Of a DNA stretch of 64,000 bases, positions 18,514-28,000 are shown piece by piece. The notes beneath the pieces were generated by a model. The model saw only the letters and a program-made list of their open reading frames with translations. It was not told where the DNA came from and searched no databases. A program made the position numbers and the translations under genes. Source of the DNA: Flavobacterium flavigenum (GTDB lineage Bacteria; Bacteroidota; Bacteroidia; Flavobacteriales; Flavobacteriaceae); contig NZ_CP114285.2 in the NCBI RefSeq assembly GCF_027111255.2, positions 4,154,001 to 4,218,000 on the forward strand, in the 5' to 3' direction. Each line of letters starts with the position of its first letter. Within the stretch, counting starts at the first letter, position 1.

Positions 18514-18543
18514 CACTGTAATCGCTTCCAAATGATTATAGTG
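18514..18543 (+). promoter_or_regulatory. Hairpin in the rplK leader
   Basis: CACT-g-TAATC pairs with GATTA-t-AGTG around a 10-base loop, 15 bases before the rplK start. In many bacteria protein L1 represses rplK-rplA through a leader structure, so this is a candidate site; no L1 motif was confirmed. Confidence 0.4.
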
Positions 18544-18558
18544 TTAAATTTTTAAAAA

Positions 18559-18996
18559 ATGGCTAAAGAAATTAGTAAGGTAGTTAAACTACAAGTTAAG
18601 GGAGGTGCTGCGAACCCGTCGCCACCGGTTGGACCTGCTTTAGGAGCTGCTGGGGTTAATATCATGGAGTTTTGTAAGCAGTTTAATGCTAGAACTCAGG
18701 ATAAACCTGGCAAAATTTGTCCAGTGCAAATCACTGTGTACAAAGACAAATCATTTGATTTTGTTGTTAAGACTCCTCCAGCTGCAGTACAGTTAATGGA
18801 AGCAGCAAAGCTAAAGTCTGGATCAGGTGAACCAAATCGTAAAAAAGTAGCTAGTGTTACTTGGGATGTTATCAAAGCAATTGCTGAAGATAAAATGGTA
18901 GATTTAAATGCATTCACAATCGAATCAGCAATGAGTATGATTGCAGGAACTGCTAGATCTATGGGTATAACTGTATCAGGAGAAGCTCCTTTTTAA
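18559..18996 (+). CDS. rplK: 50S ribosomal protein uL11
   Basis: A 145-residue uL11 with the proline-rich N-terminal domain (GGAANPSPPVGPALGAAGVN) and the C-terminal 23S-binding domain (KSGSGEPNRKKVASVTWD). It forms the GTPase-associated centre together with L10 and L7/L12 and is needed for stringent-response sensing. It is followed by rplA after 13 bases. Confidence 0.98.
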   Translation: MAKEISKVVKLQVKGGAANPSPPVGPALGAAGVNIMEFCKQFNARTQDKPGKICPVQITVYKDKSFDFVVKTPPAAVQLMEAAKLKSGSGEPNRKKVASVTWDVIKAIAEDKMVDLNAFTIESAMSMIAGTARSMGITVSGEAPF

Positions 18997-19009
18997 TTAA
19001 GAGAAAGAA

Positions 19010-19699
19010 ATGGCAAAATTGACAAAAAAGCAAAAAGAGGCTGCTTCAAAAATTGAAAAGAACAAATTGTACTCTTTAAAAGATGCTGCTGCATTAATTA
19101 AAGTGGTTGCTTCTGCAAAATTTGATGAGTCTGTTGATATCGCAGTACGTTTGGGTGTAGATCCAAGAAAAGCGAATCAAATGGTAAGAGGTGTAGTTAC
19201 TTTACCTCACGGTACTGGAAAAGATGTTAAAGTATTAGCATTGGTTACTCCGGATAAAGAAGCTGAGGCTAGAGAAGCTGGAGCGGATCATGTTGGTCTT
19301 GATGATTACTTACAAAAAATTAAAGACGGTTGGACAGATGTTGATGTAATCATCACTATGCCAGCTGTTATGGGTAAATTAGGTCCATTAGGTCGTATTT
19401 TAGGACCTAGAGGTTTAATGCCAAACCCTAAAACAGGTACTGTAACTATGGATGTTGCAAAAGCTGTTGCAGAGGTAAAAGCTGGTAAAATTGACTTTAA
19501 AGTTGATAAAACTGGTATCGTTCACGCAGGAATTGGTAAAGTTTCTTTTGGAGCTGAGCAGATTGTTGACAACGCACACGAAATTATTCAAACATTAATA
19601 AAACTTAAACCAACTGCTGCTAAAGGTACATACATTAAAGGTATCCACCTTACAAGCACTATGAGTCCTGCGATTGCATTAGACCCAAAAGCAGTATAA
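19010..19699 (+). CDS. rplA: 50S ribosomal protein uL1
   Basis: A 229-residue uL1 with the blocks SVDIAVRLGVDPRKANQMVR and the family signature MPAVMGKLGPLGRILGPRG. It forms the L1 stalk that moves E-site tRNA and is the usual translational repressor of its own operon. It lies between rplK and rplJ in the standard order. Confidence 0.98.
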   Translation: MAKLTKKQKEAASKIEKNKLYSLKDAAALIKVVASAKFDESVDIAVRLGVDPRKANQMVRGVVTLPHGTGKDVKVLALVTPDKEAEAREAGADHVGLDDYLQKIKDGWTDVDVIITMPAVMGKLGPLGRILGPRGLMPNPKTGTVTMDVAKAVAEVKAGKIDFKVDKTGIVHAGIGKVSFGAEQIVDNAHEIIQTLIKLKPTAAKGTYIKGIHLTSTMSPAIALDPKAV

Positions 19700-19721
19700 T
19701 TGGTAGTTAAAAATTTTTAGT

Positions 19722-20225
19722 ATGACTAGAGAAGAAAAATCAATCGCGATTGAAAATTTAACTGCGCAGTTAGCTGGTACAAATATCATTTATGTATCTG
19801 ATATTTCTGGTTTAAACGCAGAAACAACTTCAAACTTACGTAGAGCTTGTTTTAAAGCAGGTATCAAATTAGAAGTTGTAAAGAACACTTTGCTTGCAAA
19901 AGCAATGGAAGCTTCTGCTAATGATTATGGTGATTTACCTACAGTATTGACAGGTAACAGTGCTATATTTATTTCTGATGTTGCTAACGCACCTGGAAAA
20001 ATTATCAAAGATTTCCGTAAGAAATCTGATAAGCCAGTTTTAAAAGGAGCTTACATCAATTCTGAAATATACATTGGAGATAATCAATTAGATGCATTAG
20101 CTACAATTAAATCTAAAGAAGAGTTACTTGGAGAACTTATTGGATTATTACAATCTCCGGCTCAAAGAATTATTTCTGCTTTACAAAACAAATTCGCTGG
20201 TAGCGAAGAAGAAGCTGAAGCATAA
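19722..20225 (+). CDS. rplJ: 50S ribosomal protein uL10
   Basis: A 167-residue uL10 with the N-terminal 23S-binding domain (IIYVSDISGLNAETTSNLRR, VVKNTLLAKAM) and a C-terminal helix that holds L7/L12 dimers (LLQSPAQRIISALQNKFAG). The N-terminal start MTREEKSIAIENL is family-like. Only 22 bases separate it from rplA, too short for the long L10 leader known in enterobacteria. Confidence 0.98.
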   Translation: MTREEKSIAIENLTAQLAGTNIIYVSDISGLNAETTSNLRRACFKAGIKLEVVKNTLLAKAMEASANDYGDLPTVLTGNSAIFISDVANAPGKIIKDFRKKSDKPVLKGAYINSEIYIGDNQLDALATIKSKEELLGELIGLLQSPAQRIISALQNKFAGSEEEAEA

Positions 20226-20232
20226 TAATACA

Positions 20233-20258
20233 AACAGAGAGAATTTAGTTTCTCTGTT
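20233..20258 (+). promoter_or_regulatory. Hairpin between rplJ and rplL
   Basis: AACAGAGA pairs with TCTCTGTT, extended by AA/TT past a bulged G. No T-run follows. A processing or stability element that raises L7/L12 output is plausible, because L7/L12 is needed in several copies per ribosome. Confidence 0.5.
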
Positions 20259-20319
20259 GCCTAATTAGCGCACAATAAACAAAATATAATTTTACAAATC
20301 ATTTTAAACGATAGAAAAA

Positions 20320-20691
20320 ATGGCAGATTTGAAACAATTCGCAGAACAATTAGTTAACCTAACAGTTAAAGAAGTTAACGAATTAGCAACAATATTAAAA
20401 GACGAGTATGGTATCGAGCCTGCTGCTGCAGCTGTAGTAGTTGCTGCTGGTGGTGGAGAAGGTGCTGCTGAAGAAGCACAAACTGAATTTACAGTTGTAT
20501 TGAAAGAAGCTGGTGCTTCTAAATTAGCAGTTGTAAAATTAGTTAAAGAACTTACAGGTTTAGGTCTTAAAGAAGCTAAAGATGTAGTTGATGGTGCTCC
20601 AAGTACTGTTAAAGAAGGTGTTTCTAAAGAAGAGGCTGAAGGTCTTAAAAAATCATTAGAAGAAGCTGGAGCTGTAGTTGAATTAAAATAA
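20320..20691 (+). CDS. rplL: 50S ribosomal protein bL12 (L7/L12)
   Basis: A 123-residue bL12 with an N-terminal dimerisation domain, an Ala/Gly-rich hinge (AAAAVVVAAGGGEGAAEEA) and the C-terminal factor-binding domain (FTVVLKEAG, LGLKEAKDVVDGAPS). It recruits translation GTPases. A 94-base spacer with a hairpin separates it from rplJ. A terminator-like hairpin follows. Confidence 0.98.
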   Translation: MADLKQFAEQLVNLTVKEVNELATILKDEYGIEPAAAAVVVAAGGGEGAAEEAQTEFTVVLKEAGASKLAVVKLVKELTGLGLKEAKDVVDGAPSTVKEGVSKEEAEGLKKSLEEAGAVVELK

Positions 20692-20713
20692 TTCAACTCG
20701 GTTTTAAGAACTA

Positions 20714-20756
20714 GGTTTAGGTCCTGAGTTAACACTCAAAGGCCTAAACCATTTTT
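20714..20756 (+). terminator. Terminator or attenuator between rplL and rpoB
   Basis: A long stem (GGTTTAGG.CC.TGAGT / ACTCA.GG.CCTAAACC, small internal loops) has loop TAAC and is followed by ATTTTT. A partial terminator here would make ribosomal stalk proteins in excess over RNA polymerase, as in E. coli. Confidence 0.75.
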
Positions 20757-20955
20757 CGTATAATAAAATACATTAAATTTTATTATCAAAATAGTTTAAT
20801 ATACGAAAGAGTTTTTGATCAATACGAAGAAAAAAAATTGAACTGAAATTTCAGTTTATTTTTAAAGATGTATTGGTTTTAAAAAGAAAGTATAAACTAA
20901 GCAATGTGTTTTACACAAAAAAATTACTTTTTTTTAATCAAAATTTTGTCCATTG

Positions 20956-23900
20956 ATGATAACAAATCAGACTGAAAGATTGAATTTTGCCTCTACAAAA
21001 AACATTCCTCAATATCCGGATTTTCTAGATGTTCAGGTAAAATCGTTTAAAGATTTCTTCCAATTGGAAACCAAATCTGACGAAAGAGGCGACGAAGGGT
21101 TGTACAATACCTTCATGGAAAATTTCCCAATTACAGATACCAGAAATAACTTTGTATTGGAGTTTCTTGATTATTTTGTAGATCCGCCACGTTATACTAT
21201 TCAAGAATGTATAGAGAGAGGTCTTACTTATAGTGTGCCTTTAAAAGCTAGGTTGAAACTATATTGTACAGATCCGGAACACGAAGATTTTGAAACAATT
21301 GTGCAAGATGTTTATCTTGGAACAATTCCTTACATGACTCCAAGTGGTACTTTTGTAATCAATGGTGCCGAGCGTGTTGTAGTATCTCAATTACACCGTT
21401 CTCCAGGGGTTTTCTTTGGACAGTCATTCCACGCAAATGGAACTAAACTTTATTCTGCCAGAGTAATTCCTTTTAAAGGTTCCTGGATAGAATTCTCTAC
21501 AGATATCAACAGCGTAATGTACGCGTATATCGATAGAAAGAAAAAATTACCTGTAACAACTTTATTCCGTGCAATCGGATTCGAAAGAGATAAAGACATC
21601 CTTGAGATCTTCGACTTAGCTGAAGAAATTAAAGTTTCTAAAACTGGTATTAAAAAATATATTGGAAGAAGACTTGCTGCGCGTGTTTTGAACACATGGC
21701 ATGAGGATTTCGTTGACGAGGATACTGGAGAGGTAGTTTCTATCGAGCGTAACGAAATCATCCTTGATCGTGATACTATTATCGACAAAGATAATGTTGA
21801 AGAGATCATCGATTCTAACGTAAAATCTATTTTGTTACACAAAGAGGATAACAACCAAGCAGATTATGCTATTATCCACAATACGTTACAAAAAGATCCA
21901 ACAAACTCTGAAAAAGAAGCTGTTGAGCACATTTACCGTCAGTTGCGTAACGCTGAACCGCCTGATGAGGAAACTGCTCGTGGTATTATAGATAAATTGT
22001 TCTTTTCTGACCAACGTTACAACTTAGGTGAAGTAGGTCGTTACAGAATGAACAAGAAATTGAATTTAGATATCCCTATGGATAAGCAAGTGCTTACCAA
22101 AGAAGATATCATTACAATTGTAAAATATTTGATCGAGTTGATCAACTCTAAAGCAGAGATTGATGATATTGATCACTTATCAAACCGTCGTGTTAGAACA
22201 GTTGGAGAACAATTGTCACAACAATTCGGTGTTGGTTTAGCACGTATGGCTAGAACTATTCGTGAGAGAATGAACGTTAGAGATAACGAGGTGTTTACAC
22301 CAATCGATTTGATCAATGCTAAAACATTATCATCGGTTATCAACTCTTTCTTTGGTACTAACCAGTTGTCTCAATTTATGGATCAAACGAATCCATTAGC
22401 TGAGATTACACACAAAAGAAGATTATCTGCACTTGGACCAGGTGGACTTTCGAGAGAGAGAGCTGGTTTCGAGGTTCGTGACGTTCACTATACGCACTAC
22501 GGACGTTTATGTCCGATTGAAACTCCAGAGGGACCAAACATTGGTTTGATTTCATCTCTTGGTGTTTACGCGAAAGTAAACGGAATGGGATTCATCGAAA
22601 CACCTTACCGTAAAGTTACTAACGGTGTAGTTGATTTAGAAAGTACTCCGGTTTATTTGAGTGCTGAAGAAGAAGAAGGTAAAATGATTGCTCAGGCAAA
22701 CATTGAAATGGATGAAAATGGTAAAATTACGGCTAGCAATGTTATTGCTCGTGAGGAAGGTGACTTCCCGGTTGTTGAGCCAAATGTAGTTCATTATACA
22801 GACGTTGCTCCTAACCAGATCGCTTCGATTTCTGCATCTTTAATTCCTTTCCTGGAGCATGATGATGCGAACCGTGCGTTGATGGGATCTAACATGATGC
22901 GTCAGGCGGTTCCTTTGATTCGTCCTGAAGCGCCGATTGTTGGTACAGGTTTAGAGCGTCAGGTAGCTTCAGATTCAAGAGTATTAATCAATGCTGAAGG
23001 GCATGGAACTGTTGAATACGTTGATGCTAACATTATTACTATTAAATACGATCGTACAGAAGACGAAAGAATGGTTAGTTTTGATGCTGATGAGAAAACA
23101 TACAACTTAATTAAATTTAGAAAAACCAATCAGGGTACTAGTATTAACCTGAAACCAATCGTAAGAAAAGGTGACAGAGTTGTTCCTGGACAAGTATTGT
23201 CTGAAGGATATGCTACTCAAAATGGTGAATTAGCTTTAGGTAGAAACTTAAAAGTTGCGTTCATGCCATGGAAAGGGTACAACTTCGAGGATGCGATTGT
23301 AATTTCTGAAAAAGTAGTTCGTGATGATATTTTTACTTCTATCCACGTTGATGATTATTCATTAGAGGTTAGAGATACTAAGTTAGGAAACGAAGAGTTA
23401 ACAAACGATATTCCTAACGTTTCTGAAGAAGCTACTAAAGATTTAGATGAAAACGGTATGATCAGAATTGGAGCAGAGGTTAAGCCTGGTGACATTTTGA
23501 TCGGAAAAATTACACCAAAAGGAGAATCAGATCCAACTCCAGAGGAGAAATTGCTTCGTGCAATCTTCGGGGATAAAGCTGGTGATGTAAAAGATGCTTC
23601 ATTAAAAGCTTCTCCATCTTTACATGGTGTAGTTCTTGACAAAAAATTATTTGCAAGAGCCGTTAAAGATAAACGTAAACGTACTCAGGATAAAGATGCT
23701 TTAGGAGCTCTTGAAATGGAGTTTGAAACTAAATTTGTTGAATTAAAAGACAGATTGGTTGAGAAATTATTCCTGATCGTGAACGGAAAAACATCTCAAG
23801 GTGTAATGAACGATTTGGGTGAAGAAGTTTTACCAAAAGGTAAAAAATACACTCAAAAAATGCTTTACGCAGTAGAAGATTTTGCTCACTTAAGCAAAGG

Positions 23901-24768
23901 TCAATGGGTTGCTGATGATGCTACTAATAAAATGGTTAATGATTTAATTCATAACTATAAAATTAAGCTGAACGACTTACAAGGAGCTTTAAGAAGAGAG
24001 AAATTCACTATTACAGTTGGAGATGAATTACCATCTGGTATCTTGAAATTAGCTAAGATTTATATTGCTAAGAAACGTAAGTTGAAAGTAGGGGATAAAA
24101 TGGCGGGTCGTCACGGTAACAAAGGTATTGTTGCAAGAATCGTTCGTCATGAAGATATGCCTTTCTTAGAAGACGGAACACCAGTAGATATCGTATTGAA
24201 TCCACTTGGGGTACCTTCACGTATGAATATTGGTCAGATTTATGAGACTGTTCTTGGATGGGCTGGTATGAACTTGGGTAGAAAATTTGCTACTCCAATT
24301 TTTGATGGTGCTTCTTTAGATCAAATCAATGCTTTGACAGATGAAGCGAACGTACCACGTTTCGGACATACTTATCTTTATGATGGTGGAACTGGGGAGC
24401 GTTTTGCACAAAAAGCAACTGTGGGTGTAATTTACATGCTTAAATTAGGACACATGGTTGATGATAAGATGCACGCACGTTCTATCGGACCATACTCATT
24501 GATTACGCAACAGCCACTTGGAGGTAAGGCTCAATTTGGAGGTCAGCGTTTTGGAGAGATGGAGGTTTGGGCACTTGAGGCTTATGGAGCTTCTAGTACA
24601 CTACGTGAAATCTTAACTGTTAAGTCTGATGACGTTATTGGTAGAGCAAAAACTTACGAGGCTATCGTTAAGGGTGAAACTATGCCAGAACCAGGTTTAC
24701 CAGAATCATTCAATGTATTAATGCACGAATTGAAAGGTCTTGGATTGGATCTTCGTTTGGAAGAATAA
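20956..24768 (+). CDS. rpoB: DNA-directed RNA polymerase subunit beta
   Basis: A 1270-residue beta subunit. The rifampicin-binding region (about residues 465-510: NQLSQFMDQTNPLAE, THKRRLSALGPGG) has the sensitive-type residues at the positions matching E. coli D516, H526 and S531. The catalytic blocks (KVGDKMAGRHGNKG) and the C-terminal clamp region (QPLGGKAQFGGQRFGEMEVW) are complete. A TTG at 20953 precedes the chosen ATG at 20956. The rplL-rpoB spacer of 264 bases is full of palindromes. rpoC follows after an unusually long 257-base gap. Confidence 0.99.
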   Translation: MITNQTERLNFASTKNIPQYPDFLDVQVKSFKDFFQLETKSDERGDEGLYNTFMENFPITDTRNNFVLEFLDYFVDPPRYTIQECIERGLTYSVPLKARLKLYCTDPEHEDFETIVQDVYLGTIPYMTPSGTFVINGAERVVVSQLHRSPGVFFGQSFHANGTKLYSARVIPFKGSWIEFSTDINSVMYAYIDRKKKLPVTTLFRAIGFERDKDILEIFDLAEEIKVSKTGIKKYIGRRLAARVLNTWHEDFVDEDTGEVVSIERNEIILDRDTIIDKDNVEEIIDSNVKSILLHKEDNNQADYAIIHNTLQKDPTNSEKEAVEHIYRQLRNAEPPDEETARGIIDKLFFSDQRYNLGEVGRYRMNKKLNLDIPMDKQVLTKEDIITIVKYLIELINSKAEIDDIDHLSNRRVRTVGEQLSQQFGVGLARMARTIRERMNVRDNEVFTPIDLINAKTLSSVINSFFGTNQLSQFMDQTNPLAEITHKRRLSALGPGGLSRERAGFEVRDVHYTHYGRLCPIETPEGPNIGLISSLGVYAKVNGMGFIETPYRKVTNGVVDLESTPVYLSAEEEEGKMIAQANIEMDENGKITASNVIAREEGDFPVVEPNVVHYTDVAPNQIASISASLIPFLEHDDANRALMGSNMMRQAVPLIRPEAPIVGTGLERQVASDSRVLINAEGHGTVEYVDANIITIKYDRTEDERMVSFDADEKTYNLIKFRKTNQGTSINLKPIVRKGDRVVPGQVLSEGYATQNGELALGRNLKVAFMPWKGYNFEDAIVISEKVVRDDIFTSIHVDDYSLEVRDTKLGNEELTNDIPNVSEEATKDLDENGMIRIGAEVKPGDILIGKITPKGESDPTPEEKLLRAIFGDKAGDVKDASLKASPSLHGVVLDKKLFARAVKDKRKRTQDKDALGALEMEFETKFVELKDRLVEKLFLIVNGKTSQGVMNDLGEEVLPKGKKYTQKMLYAVEDFAHLSKGQWVADDATNKMVNDLIHNYKIKLNDLQGALRREKFTITVGDELPSGILKLAKIYIAKKRKLKVGDKMAGRHGNKGIVARIVRHEDMPFLEDGTPVDIVLNPLGVPSRMNIGQIYETVLGWAGMNLGRKFATPIFDGASLDQINALTDEANVPRFGHTYLYDGGTGERFAQKATVGVIYMLKLGHMVDDKMHARSIGPYSLITQQPLGGKAQFGGQRFGEMEVWALEAYGASSTLREILTVKSDDVIGRAKTYEAIVKGETMPEPGLPESFNVLMHELKGLGLDLRLEE

Positions 24769-24779
24769 ATAAAAGTTTT

Positions 24780-24813
24780 GTAGTCAGTCTCATTTATTAA
24801 TGGGACTGATTAC
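24780..24813 (+). promoter_or_regulatory. Stem-loop in the rpoB-rpoC spacer
   Basis: A 14-bp stem (GTAGTCAGTCTCAT / ATGGGACTGATTAC with G-T pairs) has loop TTATTA. There is no T-run, so a processing or stabilising element is more likely than a terminator. Confidence 0.6.
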
Positions 24814-25025
24814 TCATTTATATCAGTTTTTAAAGATTTATACCCGTAACCCGTTCCGATTTTTTATAACAATGCAAGCCATTTTATAACTAGCACTTCA
24901 AATAACAGTTTGAGGTTTAGAGAAGTAACCCGAGGTAGTAGCGAATGATTAACTCTTTTCTTTTAAAGAGTAGATTATAAATCTAAAATCAATTTTTTAA
25001 TTGCAATAAATCAATAGTAAAAACT

Positions 25026-28000
25026 ATGATGAATAACAGAAACAATAAAGATAAGAATCCAGTAAAAAGATTTAACAAAATCTCTATTGGATTGGCTTCA
25101 CCAGAATCTATCTTGAAAGAATCAAGAGGAGAGGTTTTAAAGCCAGAAACTATTAACTATAGAACGCACAAACCAGAGCGTGACGGACTTTTCTGCGAAA
25201 GAATCTTCGGACCAGTAAAAGATTTCGAATGTGCTTGTGGTAAGTATAAAAGAATTCGTTACAAAGGTATCATCTGTGACCGTTGTGGTGTTGAAGTTAC
25301 TGAGAAAAAAGTACGTCGTGACAGAGTAGGACACATCAACCTTGTTGTGCCAATTGCTCACATCTGGTATTTCCGTTCTCTTCCAAACAAAATTGGGTAT
25401 ATCCTTGGTCTTCCATCTAAGAAATTAGATATGATTATTTACTACGAAAGATACGTAGTAATCCAGGCTGGTATTGCTAAAAATGCAGATGGAGAATCTT
25501 TACAAAGATTAGATTTCTTAACTGAAGAAGAATACTTAAACATTTTAGATACTCTTCCACAGGAAAACCAATATTTAGATGATTTAGATCCTAATAAATT
25601 TGTTGCCAAAATGGGAGCAGAGTGTATTATGGATTTATTAGCTCGTATTGACTTAGATGCTTTATCTTATGAATTAAGACATAGCGCTAACAATGAGACT
25701 TCTAAACAAAGAAAAACTGAAGCTTTAAAAAGATTACAAGTTGTGGAGTCTTTCCGTGAGTCTAACTTAAACCGCGAAAACCGTCCAGAATGGATGATTA
25801 TGAAAGTGGTTCCAGTTATTCCACCAGAATTACGTCCACTTGTGCCACTTGATGGAGGTCGTTTTGCAACTTCAGATTTGAACGATTTATATCGTCGTGT
25901 AATCATCCGTAACAACCGTTTGAAAAGATTAATGGAGATTAAAGCTCCAGAAGTTATCTTAAGAAACGAAAAACGTATGCTACAGGAATCTGTAGATTCA
26001 TTATTCGATAACACACGTAAAGCTTCTGCTGTTAAAACAGAATCAAACAGACCATTAAAATCATTATCTGACTCTTTAAAAGGTAAACAAGGACGTTTCC
26101 GTCAAAACCTTTTAGGAAAACGTGTGGATTATTCTGCTCGTTCGGTAATTGTCGTTGGTCCTGAGTTAAAATTATATGAGTGCGGATTGCCAAAAGATAT
26201 GGCATCTGAGTTATATAAACCTTTCGTTATCCGTAAATTGATTGAAAGAGGTATTGTTAAAACAGTAAAATCTGCTAAGAAAATCATTGACAAAAAAGAG
26301 CCAGTAGTTTGGGATATCCTTGAAAACGTAATTAAAGGTCACCCGGTATTACTTAACCGTGCTCCTACTTTGCACAGACTTGGTATTCAGGCATTCCAGC
26401 CAAAATTAATTGAAGGAAAAGCGATCCAGTTACACCCATTAGTATGTACGGCTTTCAACGCCGATTTCGATGGTGACCAGATGGCTGTTCACTTACCATT
26501 AGGACCAGAGGCTATTTTAGAAGCACAATTATTAATGTTGGCTTCTCACAATATCCTGAACCCTGCAAATGGTGCTCCAATTACTGTACCTTCTCAGGAC
26601 ATGGTCTTGGGTCTATATTACATGACTAAAGAGCGTATTTCTACAGAAGATCACAAAATTTTAGGTCAGGATTTAACTTTCTATTCTGCTGAAGAAGTAA
26701 ATATTGCATTAAACGAAGGAAGATTAGAATTAAATGCTCGTGTAAAAATCCGTGCAAAAGATTTTAATGAAAACGGAGAGCTAGTGTACAAAATCATCCA
26801 AACAACTGCAGGACGTGTATTATTTAACGAAGTAGTACCTGAAGCAGCTGGATATATCAACGACGTATTAACTAAGAAAAACCTTAGAGATATTATTGGA
26901 CACATTTTAAGTGTGACTGATGTACCTACAACGGCAGCTTTCTTGGATAATATGAAAGATATGGGCTATAAATTCGCATTTAGAGGAGGTTTATCATTCT
27001 CTTTAGGTGATATTAGAATCCCAGAACAAAAAACTAAATTGATTGCAGATGCCAGAGAACAAGTTGAAGGTATCTCAACCAACTATAACATGGGTCTTAT
27101 TACCAATAACGAGCGTTACAACCAGGTTATTGACGTATGGACTTCTGCGAATGCACAGCTTACTGAGTTAGCAATGAAAAATATTAGAGAAGACCAGCAA
27201 GGTTTCAACTCTGTATATATGATGCTTGACTCTGGAGCGAGGGGTTCTAAGGAGCAGATTCGTCAGTTAACAGGTATGCGTGGTTTGATGGCTAAGCCTA
27301 AAAAATCTACTGCCGGTGGTGGTGAGATTATTGAAAACCCGATTCTTTCTAACTTTAAGGAAGGTCTTTCAATCCTTGAGTACTTCATTTCTACTCACGG
27401 TGCTCGTAAAGGTCTTGCGGATACAGCTCTTAAAACAGCCGATGCTGGTTACTTGACAAGAAGACTTCATGACGTTTCTCAAGATGTTATTGTTAACATC
27501 GAGGATTGTGGAACTCTTAGAGGTGTTGAAGTATCTGCATTGAAGAAAAATGAGGAAATCGTTGAATCATTAGGAGAGAGAATTTTAGGACGTGTTGCAT
27601 TACAAGACGTTATTAATCCTCTTACTAACGAAGTAATGGTTAAATCTGGAGAGCAAATCACTGAATCAATCATGAGAACAATAGAAGCTTCTCCAGTTGA
27701 AAAAGTAGAGGTTAGATCTCCATTAACTTGTGAAGCTACAAAAGGTATTTGTGCTAAATGTTACGGTAGAAACTTAGCTACTGGTAAGATGACACAAAGA
27801 GGTGAAGCTGTCGGAGTTATTGCAGCTCAGTCTATTGGTGAGCCAGGTACACAGTTAACACTTCGTACGTTCCACGTTGGAGGGGTTGCCGGAGGAATTT
27901 CTGAAGAATCTAGTATTGTTACAAGATTTAACGGTAGATTAGAAATTGAAGATTTAAAAACAGTAAAAGGAGAAGACAGCGAAGGAAACTCTGTTGATAT

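Noticed and set aside
20953..20958. TTG start of rpoB three bases upstream
   Set aside because: The ATG at 20956 is a better start and gives the usual length for the group.
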